From Calvatia gigantea (taxonomy: Eukaryota > Basidiomycota > Agaricomycetes > Agaricales > Lycoperdaceae): DNA of 64,000 nucleotides. Positions 1-12,359 of the stretch are shown here, one piece after another. Position numbers and translations under genes: made by a program. Each line of letters starts with the position of its first letter. Position 1 is the first letter of the stretch. The notes beneath the pieces were generated by a model, which did no database searches, was not told where the DNA came from, and saw nothing but the letters and a program-made list of their open reading frames with translations. The stretch is from NCBI GenBank assembly GCA_025093985.1, contig JACAAK010000013.1:1047247-1111246 (forward strand), in the 5' to 3' direction.

Positions 1-1248
1 CTTGTACGGCGATGAACGCGAGATGAGGAGGGGAACGTGGAGAGAAAGAGGGTGATAAGGTGGGGTGGTGGTTGTTGCAATTCGTGCTTGCAGTTCCTGT
101 GCCCGTAATCATGGCAGCCCATATTGCGAACATGTTGCTTGATGCTACGAGCCAGACTTTGGCCGATGGTAATAGTAAAGCTGCTGGTAAGTTTCAGCAA
201 TCATCGATTGTGTTCGGTCAGCTTAATTCTCGTTGTAGTCTATGCTTCTGCTTCCCTCGTCGGTTTCCTCCTGGTTTTACCCCTGGCGCCGTTCAGCTTC
301 AAGCTCCATAAGGGCGTTGGATGGTTCCTTATGCTTTTCTTCATCGTATTCACGCTGTGGGCTATACTCTGGGCGTTCCCCTTCGATGCCGAGACCCCGC
401 TCAAGATCTACTTCCAACAGACCGTCCAGCTCGAGGGTGCTGTCACATCCATCCGCTCCTTCCCTAATTCTTCTCAGGCCCACGACGTCAGCAAGGTTCA
501 TGATACCACCTCCGGTGTCATCAGGAACGTTGTCACTTCGCTATACGGTGCACCCGAATACCTCAGGAACGATGTTATTCCCAAGCTCCCAAGTTCCGCC
601 AACAAACAGATCGACTGCTACAAAAGCCACGTCAAATCGGGTCTTTTGGGGTGCAACTGGGACAGTGGGTATGGTATGATCCCCCAAACCGGTAGCGCTT
701 CCGAAACCCCAATACGATGACACTATGACTACCACGCCTGACCGTTCATCACCACTTGAAAATTTGGACCAAACCGATTTCTTCCGCGCCGAAGTAACGC
801 GTACAGTCGCCCACCTCATGCTGAGATAACGATCCGAGGCAAGAACACGCGTAACTGTCGGATCTACTTCGAGAACCGACCTATCGTCAGGTATACCGTC
901 TCCAGGTCCGTTATAGGCATGCAGCCGCACTACGGAATTCACGAAGAGGGTGTCAGCGAAGTGCGGCTCTGGAGCCGTGACTGGGACAAGGTTTTCGTCG
1001 TGAATGTTGAATGGAAGGATTACATGGGGCTTGGCGAGGGATTGAGAGGGCGCGTCGCGTGTGAGTGGGCGGAGTACGCGAGTGCCAGTGCTGGGGTACC
1101 TGGGCAAGGCGGGAATCCTACCAAGGGAGGGTTTAGGAGCGCAAAGATCCCGGCGTTGGAGGAAGTATTGTCGTTCTTGCCGACGTGGGTTGTGGTGAGT
1201 AAGTTTGCGGATGGACTTGTTGAGGCTTGGGAGTGGTTTGAGGTTTGA
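1..1248 (+). pseudogene. PFF1: Pff1-like vacuolar membrane protease (M28 family), 3' part, frame-disrupted
   Basis: Members of this family are multi-pass vacuolar membrane proteins with an N-terminal M28 zinc-peptidase domain and a long C-terminal half; only the C-terminal half lies in the window, and the gene runs off the left edge. The first exon shows a membrane segment (WWLLQFVLAVPVPVIM) followed by the family-typical TLADG. An intron (about 186-238) joins it to VYASASLVGFLLVLPLAPF, a second hydrophobic segment. LKIYFQQTVQLE, CNWDSG, GKNTRNCRIYFENRP and the end SFLPTWVVVSKFADGLVE all resemble the conserved family tail. Two frame changes are needed, near 680-700 and near 830, and neither looks like a normal intron. 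The final frame is open from about 832 to the stop at 1248. It is either a recent pseudogene or an intact gene with consensus indels. The family call is from recognition, without a search. Confidence 0.72.
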
Positions 1249-4200
1249 TTCTCGCCCTTGGATTTTGTGACTGACAATGACTTGGATCCTGGCATATCAT
1301 GTACGCTCTGACTTTTTCATGTTCTTATGCGTCGCCTTCATTGTATTACCGTTGCTATTGTTTTCCCTATCCATTTTATATTGTGACATAGCCCATACGC
1401 GATCCAAACACTTCTTACACTTCCAATGCATAGCAAAGCCCTTGCAAACCCTCCATCCTGGTAAAGCAATTTTTAGCCTGTGGATCAGCTGACATTCCAC
1501 GAATGAAACAAAGGTAGAGTTTGAGGTTGGTGTCAGAGTGTCTGTATTTAATTGCCGATGAAATTGGCACTGGTGGAAGCCAAGATGAAGAGCCCGGATA
1601 CTCTGCTTCCTCGTTGTGTGTGGACGGATTCTCGCATTGGCACATGGCATCAAAAGCTACCCCAGGGAGCTTACATCTAAGACGCCACGCTGGCCAACTG
1701 CAGACCATTCATAGGAGGATTGTCTGTTGATGAGCTCGATGAACTCGCAGCAAAATTCTTCCTCTGTTGCGTCCATCCGGACTGTCAACAATAAAGACCA
1801 AGGGTCCTTGGGCATTCAAAGCTGTTCTGCTCCCTTCGGGGTCTTCAGTGATTCAACAATGAGTTCCCCGGCGGCCTATTCAGGACAGATACACATATCA
1901 TAGTAATATAGGAAAAAGCGGAAGGATAGAAAGCGGAAGAAGGATGTAAGTCTGGCGGAAATGGCTCCAGGCAGAGACCCCTTTCAGAAATGTGGGGTCA
2001 TTGGCCAAGCGTTGCATAATGAGGTAAGTATTTGCGGACCGCAAATTGATAAACCATAGTTACAACGGTCCTAAGCGGGTCGTCACAAGCCCCGAAAAGA
2101 GAATAGCGCCAATGACGCTTCCAAGTTGCAATATTTACCGATTTTCTGGGCGACTGCAGACAGTGCTGACTGGTGACCTCCCAGCGTCAGCAGGAATATG
2201 TAAACTCTAGAACATGAGCCCACGCACTGACTAGAATCCTCAAGTCAAAAAACTAAATTTCTCCCCCAGATTCCAGGTCAATAGCTGGGGATGTCGACGA
2301 TGGAGGAATCGATTCCGGCGCTAGAAATCCTGTACCTTCCCAGGCATTCGGAGAACTGTGCTCATGCGGGGGAACTCTGCGATCGGATGAAAGGGAGACA
2401 TACCCATGTCATTAGCATTGAAGTTCCGAATAAGCTGGCTGACCATGATAGAATTGCGGATGGTTATGGCGTGAGTCACGCCGTCGGTGTCGGCAAGAAG
2501 TTGGCCGTTACATGCTAAGTGCTACGTTTTAAGTCCCTGAGATTCATACAGTTATTTATTCTGGCATTGAGGTTATTGACAAGACATGTACCTTAACCCC
2601 ATTCACCCAAGTTGGTCTTGTTTTGTCCTGCTCCTCAATTACTATCTAAAATAGTCCCGATGTGAGAGTGAATCCCTTCGTGTCTCTGGGCCGCCCGTAG
2701 AATGTCCCGTATTTGCTGATCAAGAAGGTGCTCGGGGTCACCCAATAATCCTATAACATTGGTGCTTTAATGGCTCACCCACTCGGAGAACCGAACGAAA
2801 CAGTTGCTGGTTAATCCTCTACTTTCTCCTGGATTCTCGCCCGTTTGGCTATTTTTGCATCGGCAAAGGTTCGACCTACACCTGCTAATGTCATGTCGTG
2901 TTACCTTGCCCGTCGCCTGCGTAACCTCGAGCCGACACAGTGTCCGATTATTTTCGCGCGGATACCCTTTACTTGTAGGAGTTAGTCATAGGAGGGAATT
3001 CGGGGGATGAGGATGGCAATATGATTTTTTGTCAGTAGTTCCGTCACAAGGCGTAGTTGAGTTATACTTAGTGTTTTTATTACGTGCCTTAGCCTCGTAC
3101 CACGACGAACATTGCCCTCGATTCTACCCAATAATTCTAATACTCACTGACGCCTGATCCCCGTACCCCTTCAACCTGCATTCCGCGTCCCTTTGTGGAT
3201 AAAGCATGATCAGATCGGATTCGAAGTTGTCCAAGGAGCTTCATCCGTCACCACAATATTTGCATATGGCCGAGAAGAAAAAACCCTGTACGCCTTCGTA
3301 CTTCACGTGCAACCACAATTGTCACCGCCCGGGTAACAGGAACAAGATAGTGCTGGAATACATATATATAATAAGTAAGCGCTTCTCTGACTCATGCTGG
3401 ATGTTCTAATTCTCTGGGCACGCGTTTTCTAGAGATGGTTCTGGGACCCGACAGCACAACAAACTACACCAGTGTACGCCACAATGTCCATCCAATCCGT
3501 GTCAGAATAAGGATGGCTGGACGACCACGGATGCTGAATATATCCGTTATGGTCATCGGTTGTATCAGTAGCGTGCGAGGTAGCCCCGTTAAAGGACCGG
3601 CTGTAGCGAGATACAAGTCCTGCCTGGGCAAAATACTACAGGTGGTGGCTCCGATGGCCCTTCCTCCGGTACCCTTGGCCGAACAGTCCCCACTTGACAG
3701 AGACGGAGGGCCCTTTGACTTCGCTATGGATGAAAAGTATCTAACCAATGCACCTTGGGCCCCCTTTGTCCAAAAAGACCCAGTACAATCCGGTTGTTTA
3801 CCTTCCCAGAGGCCGAAATACCATCTTTTGCGACTACTCTGGCTTCTATGGGGATCAGACGTTCCGCTTGGAACGGAGGCCTTCCGTACCTACTTCACCC
3901 TACGCACCATCTACACTGTCAACCGTTCTACATGTTTCATCCCTCACAGCAATTTTCTCATTACAATCTCCTCAAGATTACCGAAGGGTCTGCAACGCCA
4001 AAACACAGGGAATATTAGTTGACGCACATGGACAGAATTTTTGGTCCTTGACCAAGACGATAACTAACGTACTGCCCTCATTCCATCCTCTTCACCTACC
4101 CCGTCCCACAATCACCCTCCCTGTACCCCGTAATAGCCTCCACCCTTTCTGCAACCCTGCTGACGAACTTGAGTCTCTAAAAAAAAGGTGCTCATTACTT

Positions 4201-4250
4201 GGCGATTGTGAGGAATGTAACATATTTATAATTTTATCCCCCCCCTTCTC
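1249..4250. other. Gene-poor stretch, no recognisable gene
   Basis: I see no family motif here. The longest open stretches (3435-4022 and 3748-4284 on +, 1297-1653 and 1415-1708 on -) overlap in different frames, lack convincing introns and match nothing I recognise. 3735-4010 has somewhat coding-like wording in two + frames and could be a decayed exon, but this is weak. No tRNA-like or repeat structure was found by eye. Confidence 0.5.
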
Positions 4251-4267
4251 TCTGCGCCTTGGCTCTT

Positions 4268-5797
4268 ACCCAACGTCAACATAACCCCATGAATGTGTGG
4301 GGTCAACCAAAGCCAGATCGTTTAAATGTGGAGGCACGTGGGCATCCAGAGTACCTAAAGCAGCACGAACTTGACGGATCAGATTTCAATGCAATTGAGA
4401 ACGCCGTGCCAAAATCCATCAAACTCCTTCACTCATCGAAAGGGAAGGTGTTCGCACAATATAACTCATGGGTGAAGGCCTTGTCGTTGTTTTGCTTCTG
4501 CCACGCCTGGAGCTAAGCTGGGTATAGTTTAATTTGCCAATCGAGATGGCAGAAAAAGGGCGATGGACAGTGAAGTACATGGACATACCAGACGCTTCAT
4601 TGACTGTACTGGTAGACCCAGTCACAGGATGAATATTCGGAGGCGCTTTTTGACATTCTCCACAAAACTGACTTGATCCTCGGGGGAATTGATTTTACGG
4701 GCCCCTTTCTGTTCGTTTCCTCGTTCAATCCTTCGGAGGGGCCTGATTAACAATATTCACAGAGAGTATCATGGTATAGGGACCCGAGAAAGTGCAGGCT
4801 TCTATAACCGTCTTGTCAAACTCAGTCAGACAGTGGCAGTCTGGCCCAACCCTCAAGATCAGCTTAATTGTGGAGCGAAATGCCACCTATATCACCAGGC
4901 TAGAGCTGTGTTCCATGTCCATTAATCGGTCATATCCCATAAGGTGCATAATTGACAACAAGCCGGATGTCGTTGCCGAGAAGATTGCCAAGGGTACAGT
5001 CACCTTCGTTTTACCCTCATAGCTCTAGAACCTACTTCGTTTATCAGGGGAGCTCAAGGCTGTATTGAAGCGTGAATATAGTGCATGCGCACAACATGTC
5101 TTGACTCCATATTCCAGGGACACGGTAAATAGAACCCGCAAACAGCTGGAGGAGCAGGGAAAGGCATGGGGCGCTCCCGGTCATAATTTCCCCCAGCCAC
5201 AATGGTTTTTGCAGCCATATATCCCACCCCTGATACTGGTTCGGTGAACTTCGGGCATTTGTAATCAACGGCCACCTCATATATACGGTCCATACTGTAC
5301 GTAGCGTGGAACATGAGCACACAATAGCGGCTGACTACGTTCAAAAGATCATGCCACTAAACAAGCTCAGGTGCGTGTGCGGGGAGTTTACCCGATGCGG
5401 CCTCACTTACTTCTCCAGCAGCTATCCTCACAAGGCCGGTGCCTATTATTCTGGGGACGACGTTATCAGCCTTGATTACAACAGCGATTTTCACGAATAC
5501 GTCATGAAAATGGTAGGCAAACTGATCCTGCTCACGGAGCGACAAACAGGACGCTTCAGTGACTTGAGAATCATGTGCCGTCTCGACGTGTCAGTCTTTT
5601 GGGATCGGGAAAAGGAAGAATACGCCTACTTTGTAAACGAAGTCGCCCAGGGCCTTAATACGACTCCGTTTATTCGGCAGGTTCCCGCAGACTTGGTTGA
5701 TGACATTTACCGAGAACTTGAGGTTGCGTTGTTCCATGTAACTCGGGATAGGTTGTTACTGCGGCCGTCGCCTTCTCACCCTGCTTACAGAGTTTAA
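4268..5797 (+). pseudogene. Decayed conserved fungal protein, ATP-grasp-like
   Basis: Protein-like stretches are spread over several + frames. They include KALSLFCFCHAWS after an N-terminal piece (about 4290-4516), CAQHVLTPYSRDTV with PQWFLQPYIPPLI (about 5085-5240), then in another frame FVINGHLIYTVHTV (about 5245-5310). A longer open run reaches 5797 and contains LRIMCRLDVSVFWD and YFVNEVAQG. The order basic strand, QPYIPxL, small strand with NGHLIY, then RLDV and VNEV resembles the ATP-grasp arrangement of a hypothetical family common in mushroom genomes. The function of that family is unknown to me. At least three frame changes and several stops cannot be explained by introns, so I call it a pseudogene. 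The 5' limit is uncertain. Confidence 0.45.
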
Positions 5798-7030
5798 ACG
5801 ATTTCAAAGGCAACCAATTAACATTTCATAATAATTAGCAGGGCGGCAGCGATTCAGCTACAGCACCCATCCTGTAATTTATTCTAGCGATACGAACCAT
5901 CTATCATTCTGTCACCGAGCAGCGTATTCCTCGTCCGATACATCATGCACCAGTCCTCGTGTGCGGACCGCTTCACCTCCACACTCCTTCCGTATAACTC
6001 CACATGCCAGAAATTTCCTTACGGATACCACCCCTTGAACGTACTCTAACATCTCTTTGATTTGGGAAGATTTACCCTCATAATCACTTCCCTTCAACTT
6101 TCACGGACATGTTTACGACTATATCAACCGCTGCATTTATTTCCTTTGACTTCCAACGAGGTTTCCAATTCACCAAAATATCAAGTTCGGACTTCGTAAC
6201 CCTTCATCGCTGACATCGACCTCACGCTCGGGGCCTCCGCTGCTATAAAGTGCATCGTCTGATGGTAAACGATCTTCAGTGCTTGGAGTCACCATTAGAG
6301 TCCATCATGGATCCCAGCTCCGAGTCATCCCCGTCGTCCATCATCTTATCCCATGTCTTAGCCGCTACTTTCTTGACTTTACCCCTGGGCATTGTCTCCC
6401 CTTTCTCCTTTCCTTTCTTGCAAATACTCCTTCCATCGGCGCTCCCATTGACATCGTCACTTCCAATACTATTCCTGTCGACGCCGATAACCTTAGCACC
6501 GGCGTTCGACCAGGCTGGCCACGGCACAGGATGATGGTGCGGGGGTACCAGTGGTATTCGTCCAAATCTGCCTTTCAGTTGCTGATGACGCCATAGCTGT
6601 AGGTGCACAGGACGAAGATTCAAACGGAGGAATGTGGTCTGTGGTGTATTGAGCTAGGGATCTGTACGTTGGCCTTGCGCTGCTTACATAGAACTTTAGG
6701 GTCGTCATCTGGTACCGCCCCCTTAATCAATTTTGTTGGGCGCTGCAAAGTGACAAATGGTTTTAGCGCTGTTAATTATATAGGTGGATTAGGACAGACG
6801 CACCCTTCCTGTTACCCTAATCTCCAGTTCTTGCACTCCCGGCGATCGTGAACCCGTCTTCACTCATCCTACCCCCTCTACTTGCAGTAGCGCTCGCAGA
6901 ACTTTCGATAGACTTTTTATACCCCCCTCCCCAGCCCCTCACGTTTTCATCTCCATTTTCCTCAACCACACCAGAGTTGTCATTGGATCCGCCCCCTGGA
7001 TGAGGAGCAACGTCAAGGTGTTCATCACGT
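5798..7030. other. Intergenic stretch with a possible small Lys/Asp-rich ORF on the minus strand
   Basis: The only coding-like signal is on the minus strand between about 6708 and 6276. A 115-codon run ends in a basic-then-acidic tail (GKVKKVAAKTWDKMMDDG) with stop at 6276. A second frame (to about 6493) could supply an upstream exon, but no clean splice pair was found. The product is unknown. The rest of the stretch holds nothing I can support. Confidence 0.25.
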
Positions 7031-8796
7031 GCACTGCACCTTGCTGTTCTCGTACTTCTGCGAGGAGGTCATTGACGCCGATTACGATGGTCGACAACTT
7101 TACTGACCGTCTCAGAAATATTCGCAAGAAACCGCAAACAACATCTCAAGTCACAGCCGATGTAGCCCACGGCAGATAAACACCTGTTGAACCAGAGTCA
7201 CTTGCCCTTCGCATCCAGGCACTCATCGACGATCTATCCACTCCCACCGCAAGGACCATTGTCAAGAATCCGAAGTCTCCCCAGCGCGACAAAGATGGCC
7301 GGCCAATTCCACCACTTGCACCCATCAAAGGACTCCAAGCTCGTTTGGCTGTTCAGCAGAACCACTATACACTATAATGAATGGCTCCCGCTAGGCCGTC
7401 CCTGCATTTAAGTGCCATGGTCTATTCTCAGCTCCTCCCTACTCGAGATTCGTTGGTCGAATTGGCAGATTCCGAGGTTGTTGTTGAAGAGGGGGGAGTG
7501 GACAAGCCAGGAACTTCTACCTGTAACCTCCGGTTCCAGGCTGGTCACGGCTGAATGCTCTTCCTTCCTCAGTTACCTCTTAGATTTCCAATCACCTCCA
7601 CCTCCTGTTGTCGATGATGCGGAGGGCCAGTGGCTCATACCTCGAACCCGTGAACGACACCTCCGCACCCTAGCTACGCATGTCTGGATCCCATCCAGGG
7701 ATAAAATTAGTTCGGTGTATGTGGTAGGGATACCACATGTACGTCCATGTCTTTCCTACGTTCACTTCTTATTCTTATTTACTCCGAGGTCCCTTTCCAC
7801 CTCCGATTCTTGACATCCTCAACGACAAGCAACTCGAAGCTGCTAAACGCGCCGCCGTGATCACCACGGCGTTCACCTGGTTCTTCAACAACCTTCCGAT
7901 CAACAACCTCCCATTCAGCCTTCGTCCCATCCTCCTGCTGCTGCAGCGTATAGCCCCGTACCTTGGTTAGGTTATATTGGAACATTCACTTCGTGGAGCC
8001 AGGGCACTATCAAGAGCTACGATCAAGGGTTTTGGTGTCATTCTTAGTGCGACATGGTTACTTTCGATTGCGCTTGTATGTACCTGGTACTTGGTTCGAA
8101 CGCGACTGGCCTATCACACCTCCTCCTGCAGATCTCGTGCCTCTTCCTTCCGATCCTGCGCGTCCTCAAGTTCGACCTGCACCAACACCAGCACCACCAC
8201 CTATAATTGGGTGCCCGTTGCATAGCGACACCAAGTAACCCATCTTCTCCCGAAGTACCTACCTACGTCCTCCCTCGTCACTCGAATCGACATCAACTAT
8301 CCTCATTGCATCCCCAGTCGTTAGTTATTTTTGTCACAGGCCTGAGTTCCCCCATATCCTCCTCTCTGAAACGCATACCCACGAGGTTGGCTAATCTTGT
8401 TGCCAAATTGCCTAAAATCAGAATACATTTATCCAAAGCGCGACTAAAAGACTCTTCCCAAGCTTCTTCGACACGAGAAGCCGCGTATCCTCCCCCCCAA
8501 ACGCACACGAGTCCCGCATTGCCTATACTATTACTGCTACGTCACTATCTGCACCTCTTTCCACTTCCACGACTTATCTCAATCGTCGATTTCGGACTTG
8601 ATACATATACAACCTTCTCTACCGGCCAATCCAAACGATTTACGATTGTTACAGAGTCCAATATGGTAGGACTAGCCCTTACCACCTGAACGTGCACTGA
8701 CACCCGACGCTGCCTTTGGAGACAAATGAGGCGGCTGTGCCGGGGGAGGAGAAGAAGCGAAGGAAGGGGATGGGGATTTTCAAGGGCCGTAAATGA
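7031..8796 (+). pseudogene. Degenerate dispersed copy of family D (two-TM proline-rich protein)
   Basis: This is a diverged copy of the gene at 48761-50188 and 57363-62444, here on the + strand. MVDNFTDRLRNI starts at 7088, followed by SLALRIQALIDDL (about 7202), SQLLPTRDSLVELADSEV (about 7425), PILDILNDKQLEAAKRAA (about 7800) and LRPILLLLQRIAPYLG (about 7920). A basic Lys-rich end lies near 8745-8795. The exon 1 donor context (CAT|GTACGT near 7738) matches the paralogues. Many stops, frameshifts and a missing internal block (about 7330-7410, unrelated sequence) show that it is dead. It is clearly older than the other copies. The sequence upstream of MVDN is also conserved, but the upstream ATG used in the other copies is absent. 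Confidence 0.8.
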
Positions 8797-8799
8797 GAC

Positions 8800-11700
8800 G
8801 ATTAGGTACTTTAGTGACGCGAGATACAGACATGACGATTAACGAGTTCAATTCTGACAATTTTATTACGACCGGTATGATCAAATCGTTTTATTATTAA
8901 TCAGGCCGATGGATGGTCACCCTATTGTTGTATGTTATACTAGGACTGAAAAGGCAACAAACGTTCTATTGATGAACGAGGTATGCGAGCACGATTGCGT
9001 CCGACGACCGTTTCGGAATCAAGACCAAGAGGCACCAACAGAGTAGGGGAACTTGGCTTCGGAGGTCACGGGACTCAGGGACACCCGCAAACGGAACAAA
9101 GGAGTGTCCGAAGTTACACAGTCTGAACACGGTTTTCGATAGCAAAGGTTCCCGAATTTCAAGAGGTCAGAAATATTATTTGAAACGCAGAGAGCAAGGT
9201 ATCGAGGAAGATGGGAGAGTGAACACCGAAAGTGACTTGAATAGAGGGGCTCTACAACTCTAGCTACCGACTGCCTATCTATGTCCTACTGTACAGGTGG
9301 TTTTCCTCGAGTATAGCCCTACGATGAGTCCGCGCACTATCTACAAGTAGTCGAGCGCGGTGAACATGAGGTATGGCGGATATTAAGGTAAGACGTATGT
9401 ATGTTCTAAGTAAATGAAGGTGAAACACAGAGAAATGTACGAGGATCGCCACTAGTTTGAGATTATCTGACCGATATTAAGTACGCGCTTATATCGCCCA
9501 TCGCCGATCAAAGACCATGCTGTGCACTCGTGGTAGTCGTGATGTCGACTGCCATTTTACGGGCTGCTGAATCTCGACCCTCACAAGGACTAATACGGAA
9601 TCTACTGGGGCTCAAAGGCTGAATTCCTGTAGTATACTTTCTCTGTATATTAGAAGCATGCGCAACAGGAAAACAGATTATGGTGACTTTTGGGGGCGCA
9701 CCGAGCCACGGGAAACCGGACTCTGTGAACATGACAACAAAACAAAAACTACCTGGGAAAAGGATTGCAACGCGACTTTTCGCCTGTGACATGAGATCTC
9801 ATGATGCCCATTGTTGTTGATCTCATCCCTTTGTAGATTAGGACATCACACGATGCGGTCTACGCTATGGCACAATTTGTCCCTATCCTTGGCGAAGGAT
9901 TTCCCCACCTTCTTTTCATTCAAAAATCTCTTGGATGGGAATGAGAATAATACTCGGTTGAGAAGACGTATGTTATGACAACCCCAATTCTCCACAAACC
10001 CACACGGTGGATAGAACTTGACCGTTCCTTCAACCCAGCGCCCAAGGAATTTAGCGCCACCTTTTGCTATCGTAAACAGTTGAATGAAAGTGCCCATGTT
10101 TTGAATCACCCTTTCCGTGTTCTTTTAATTTTGTGCACAGCGTGGCACATTTCGAACAGCAGGAAGTGTGGTCCTTAACCCGGTCTCCAAGGACCTAGTA
10201 GCGCCATTCAAAGAGTGGATGCCCGAGGCTAGGAATTGGAAGATAAGTTGCCCATAGTGTGGCCATCACTTAGACTACTAAAAGAACGATCCCCAAACAT
10301 CCGACGGGACGGGAGGAATGATGGACTTTCGACCATCTTCCGTGATTGCATCTCAAGGGATCATGAGTATCGATCGCGGGAGAATAAAAGTTAATTCACT
10401 CGGGGAAGCTGGAAGTAGTGAGGGAAGGGTGAAACGTTCTTGTGGTTCAACATGAGGAAGGGCACTCATGGACGGCACGAAGGTGGCCGTTTTAGGTTGC
10501 ATAGAAAAAGAAGGAGTCGTGGGTGATTGCCAAAGAACAGCCTTGCGAGTCCTTGCCTGCGATGACGTGGAGGATAACGGGATTTTACTACACTCACCCC
10601 ACTTTCTCTGAGTTTGGATCCATTTCTGGGAAATTTCAAACTCCCCCTTCAGGAGTTGGGGTGTCTACGGAGGCAGAGATACTCAAGGGACACTAGGACG
10701 GTCGGCTTTTCTCTCAAGCCGCCTGTGGTGCTGTCAGTTCCCAGGTAATGAAGCACCCACACTGTACCTCTGACCTCGACATCTTCAGGTTTGACACGTC
10801 GGACCCCCTAGAAGTGACCCCCTCGAAGTGATCTTTGTGTTACCCTCGAGTAAGGTAGTGCAGAAGGTTGGGCGGAGGATACGTTATCGTTGCGTTTGTC
10901 TTCCTTCCCTCAAGCTCATAGCTGGAAGGTTAAGACATTCAGCTGCAGGTTTCCTCAGTCAGACACGACCGTTCGCTCGGTTCCCCCAGCCAAACATGGC
11001 GTTTTTTTCTCTATATTCTGTCCCAGGTGCGCCGGGTGGTGCGCCTTAGATATTACCTCCTTCGCCATCCGTCATTCGACAGCTTGACATCCACATACCC
11101 GTTTTTATGATCGATGTTTGTCTGGCTTGTGTCGGTCTCTCGGAAAGGCAGGAGGGGATATCTTATCTCATATTCGTTAGTGTAGGGGCAAATCCATGTA
11201 TTTGTGAGGACAATGCTATCAGAAAGGGGGACTACTTATGGGCAAAACCCCAGACGGCTTCCCTGCCTGGTGGGATAACGACGATGGGAGAGACTTGGCT
11301 GCAATGGGGGATGGGTTCCCACCGCGGACGCAAAAGGGAGAAAATAAGTCCTTACAGATCTCGAGCCCTCCCCGCGGTAACGTCGATGGAGCGGGAGGAA
11401 AGGAGCGATGTCCGATATGACCGTGACTGTGCCCAACGGGGGACCACAGTCTGCTGCCGTCACTCGTTCCTTGCTTGTGGCGGGCTGCTAAAACATTCAC
11501 CACAGGACTTTAACAGCCTCTTGCTTTTTCTCTTCCTCTTTTCCTTTCCAACTAAGTCCTACAGTTCAACTTCAACATCAACACCTTGGTTGGTATGAAA
11601 ACGTTCATGCTTTTATCCGATCGTTCCTTGCGATAAATTCATGCCTCCAATCATTCAACCGCGTGAAGTGCATGCATGCACCTCCGATCTGAGAGCTGGA

Positions 11701-12250
11701 CACCGCGCTCCTGGGTGATTCTTGAGTGATCATGAGAAATGCTCGCTATGGGTGGCTTCTGTTGCAAGGGGTAACGATGGGCACGGGTATTTTTTCAGCC
11801 ATTCATATTGCGGTCAATACAGGCTTCAGTGAAAGAAGACATCGCTTCTTCACCATTCCAATCGCTTGGGTTGTGCCACATTGAAGTTCTGTCCCGATAA
11901 CTGCCATTTTGTATAGCATGGAACATGAAGACCCGTGACCCTGTGCATGATGTCTATCCGTAAAGCGGAGTGTGAATGTGTGATTGAGTTTATTTGACGT
12001 GAGCACCTTTTAGGCTTTCACCCATTCAGCACGCCTGTTTTCCTGTGACCGTTTTTCGAACACGGGACCTAAGATAAGTCTTGGTTGGGACGAGCGTCGA
12101 CATGCTAAATTTCCACCTGCAAGGTTACCTCACGCCCGCTCTTCACCCAGCCTCGAGTTTTTCATTTACGCAATATCCCACTTACACTCTACCCCCCCGT
12201 CAGAGGTACTGAGGTACTTAAGGTGCTGGTCAGGAGGGTTTGAGGCAAGA
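8800..12250. other. 3.4 kb without a recognisable gene
   Basis: Only short overlapping open frames occur (for example 9508-9792 on -, 11107-11598 on +). None has a known motif, a plausible intron chain or a paralogue elsewhere in the window. No transposon ends, tRNA or long repeats were seen. A sequence near 9320 that superficially recalls a hammerhead core lacks the required CTGATGA. Confidence 0.5.
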
Positions 12251-12359
12251 AGCCATGCAAACTATATCCTCAGTCAAAGCCGCCATCGCTGCGGTGGCAG
12301 ATCAGCCCCCCGTTTGGTTGAGTTGCATCTTCCATGGTTCAGAGGCGGACTACTGCCCA

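Noticed and set aside
9311..9345. Hammerhead-ribozyme-like string (GATGAGTCC)
   Set aside because: The CTGATGA and matching GAAA core elements with stems are not present.
11107..11598. 163-codon + ORF
   Set aside because: Overlaps equally long minus frames, no motif, no paralogue; treated as a chance ORF.
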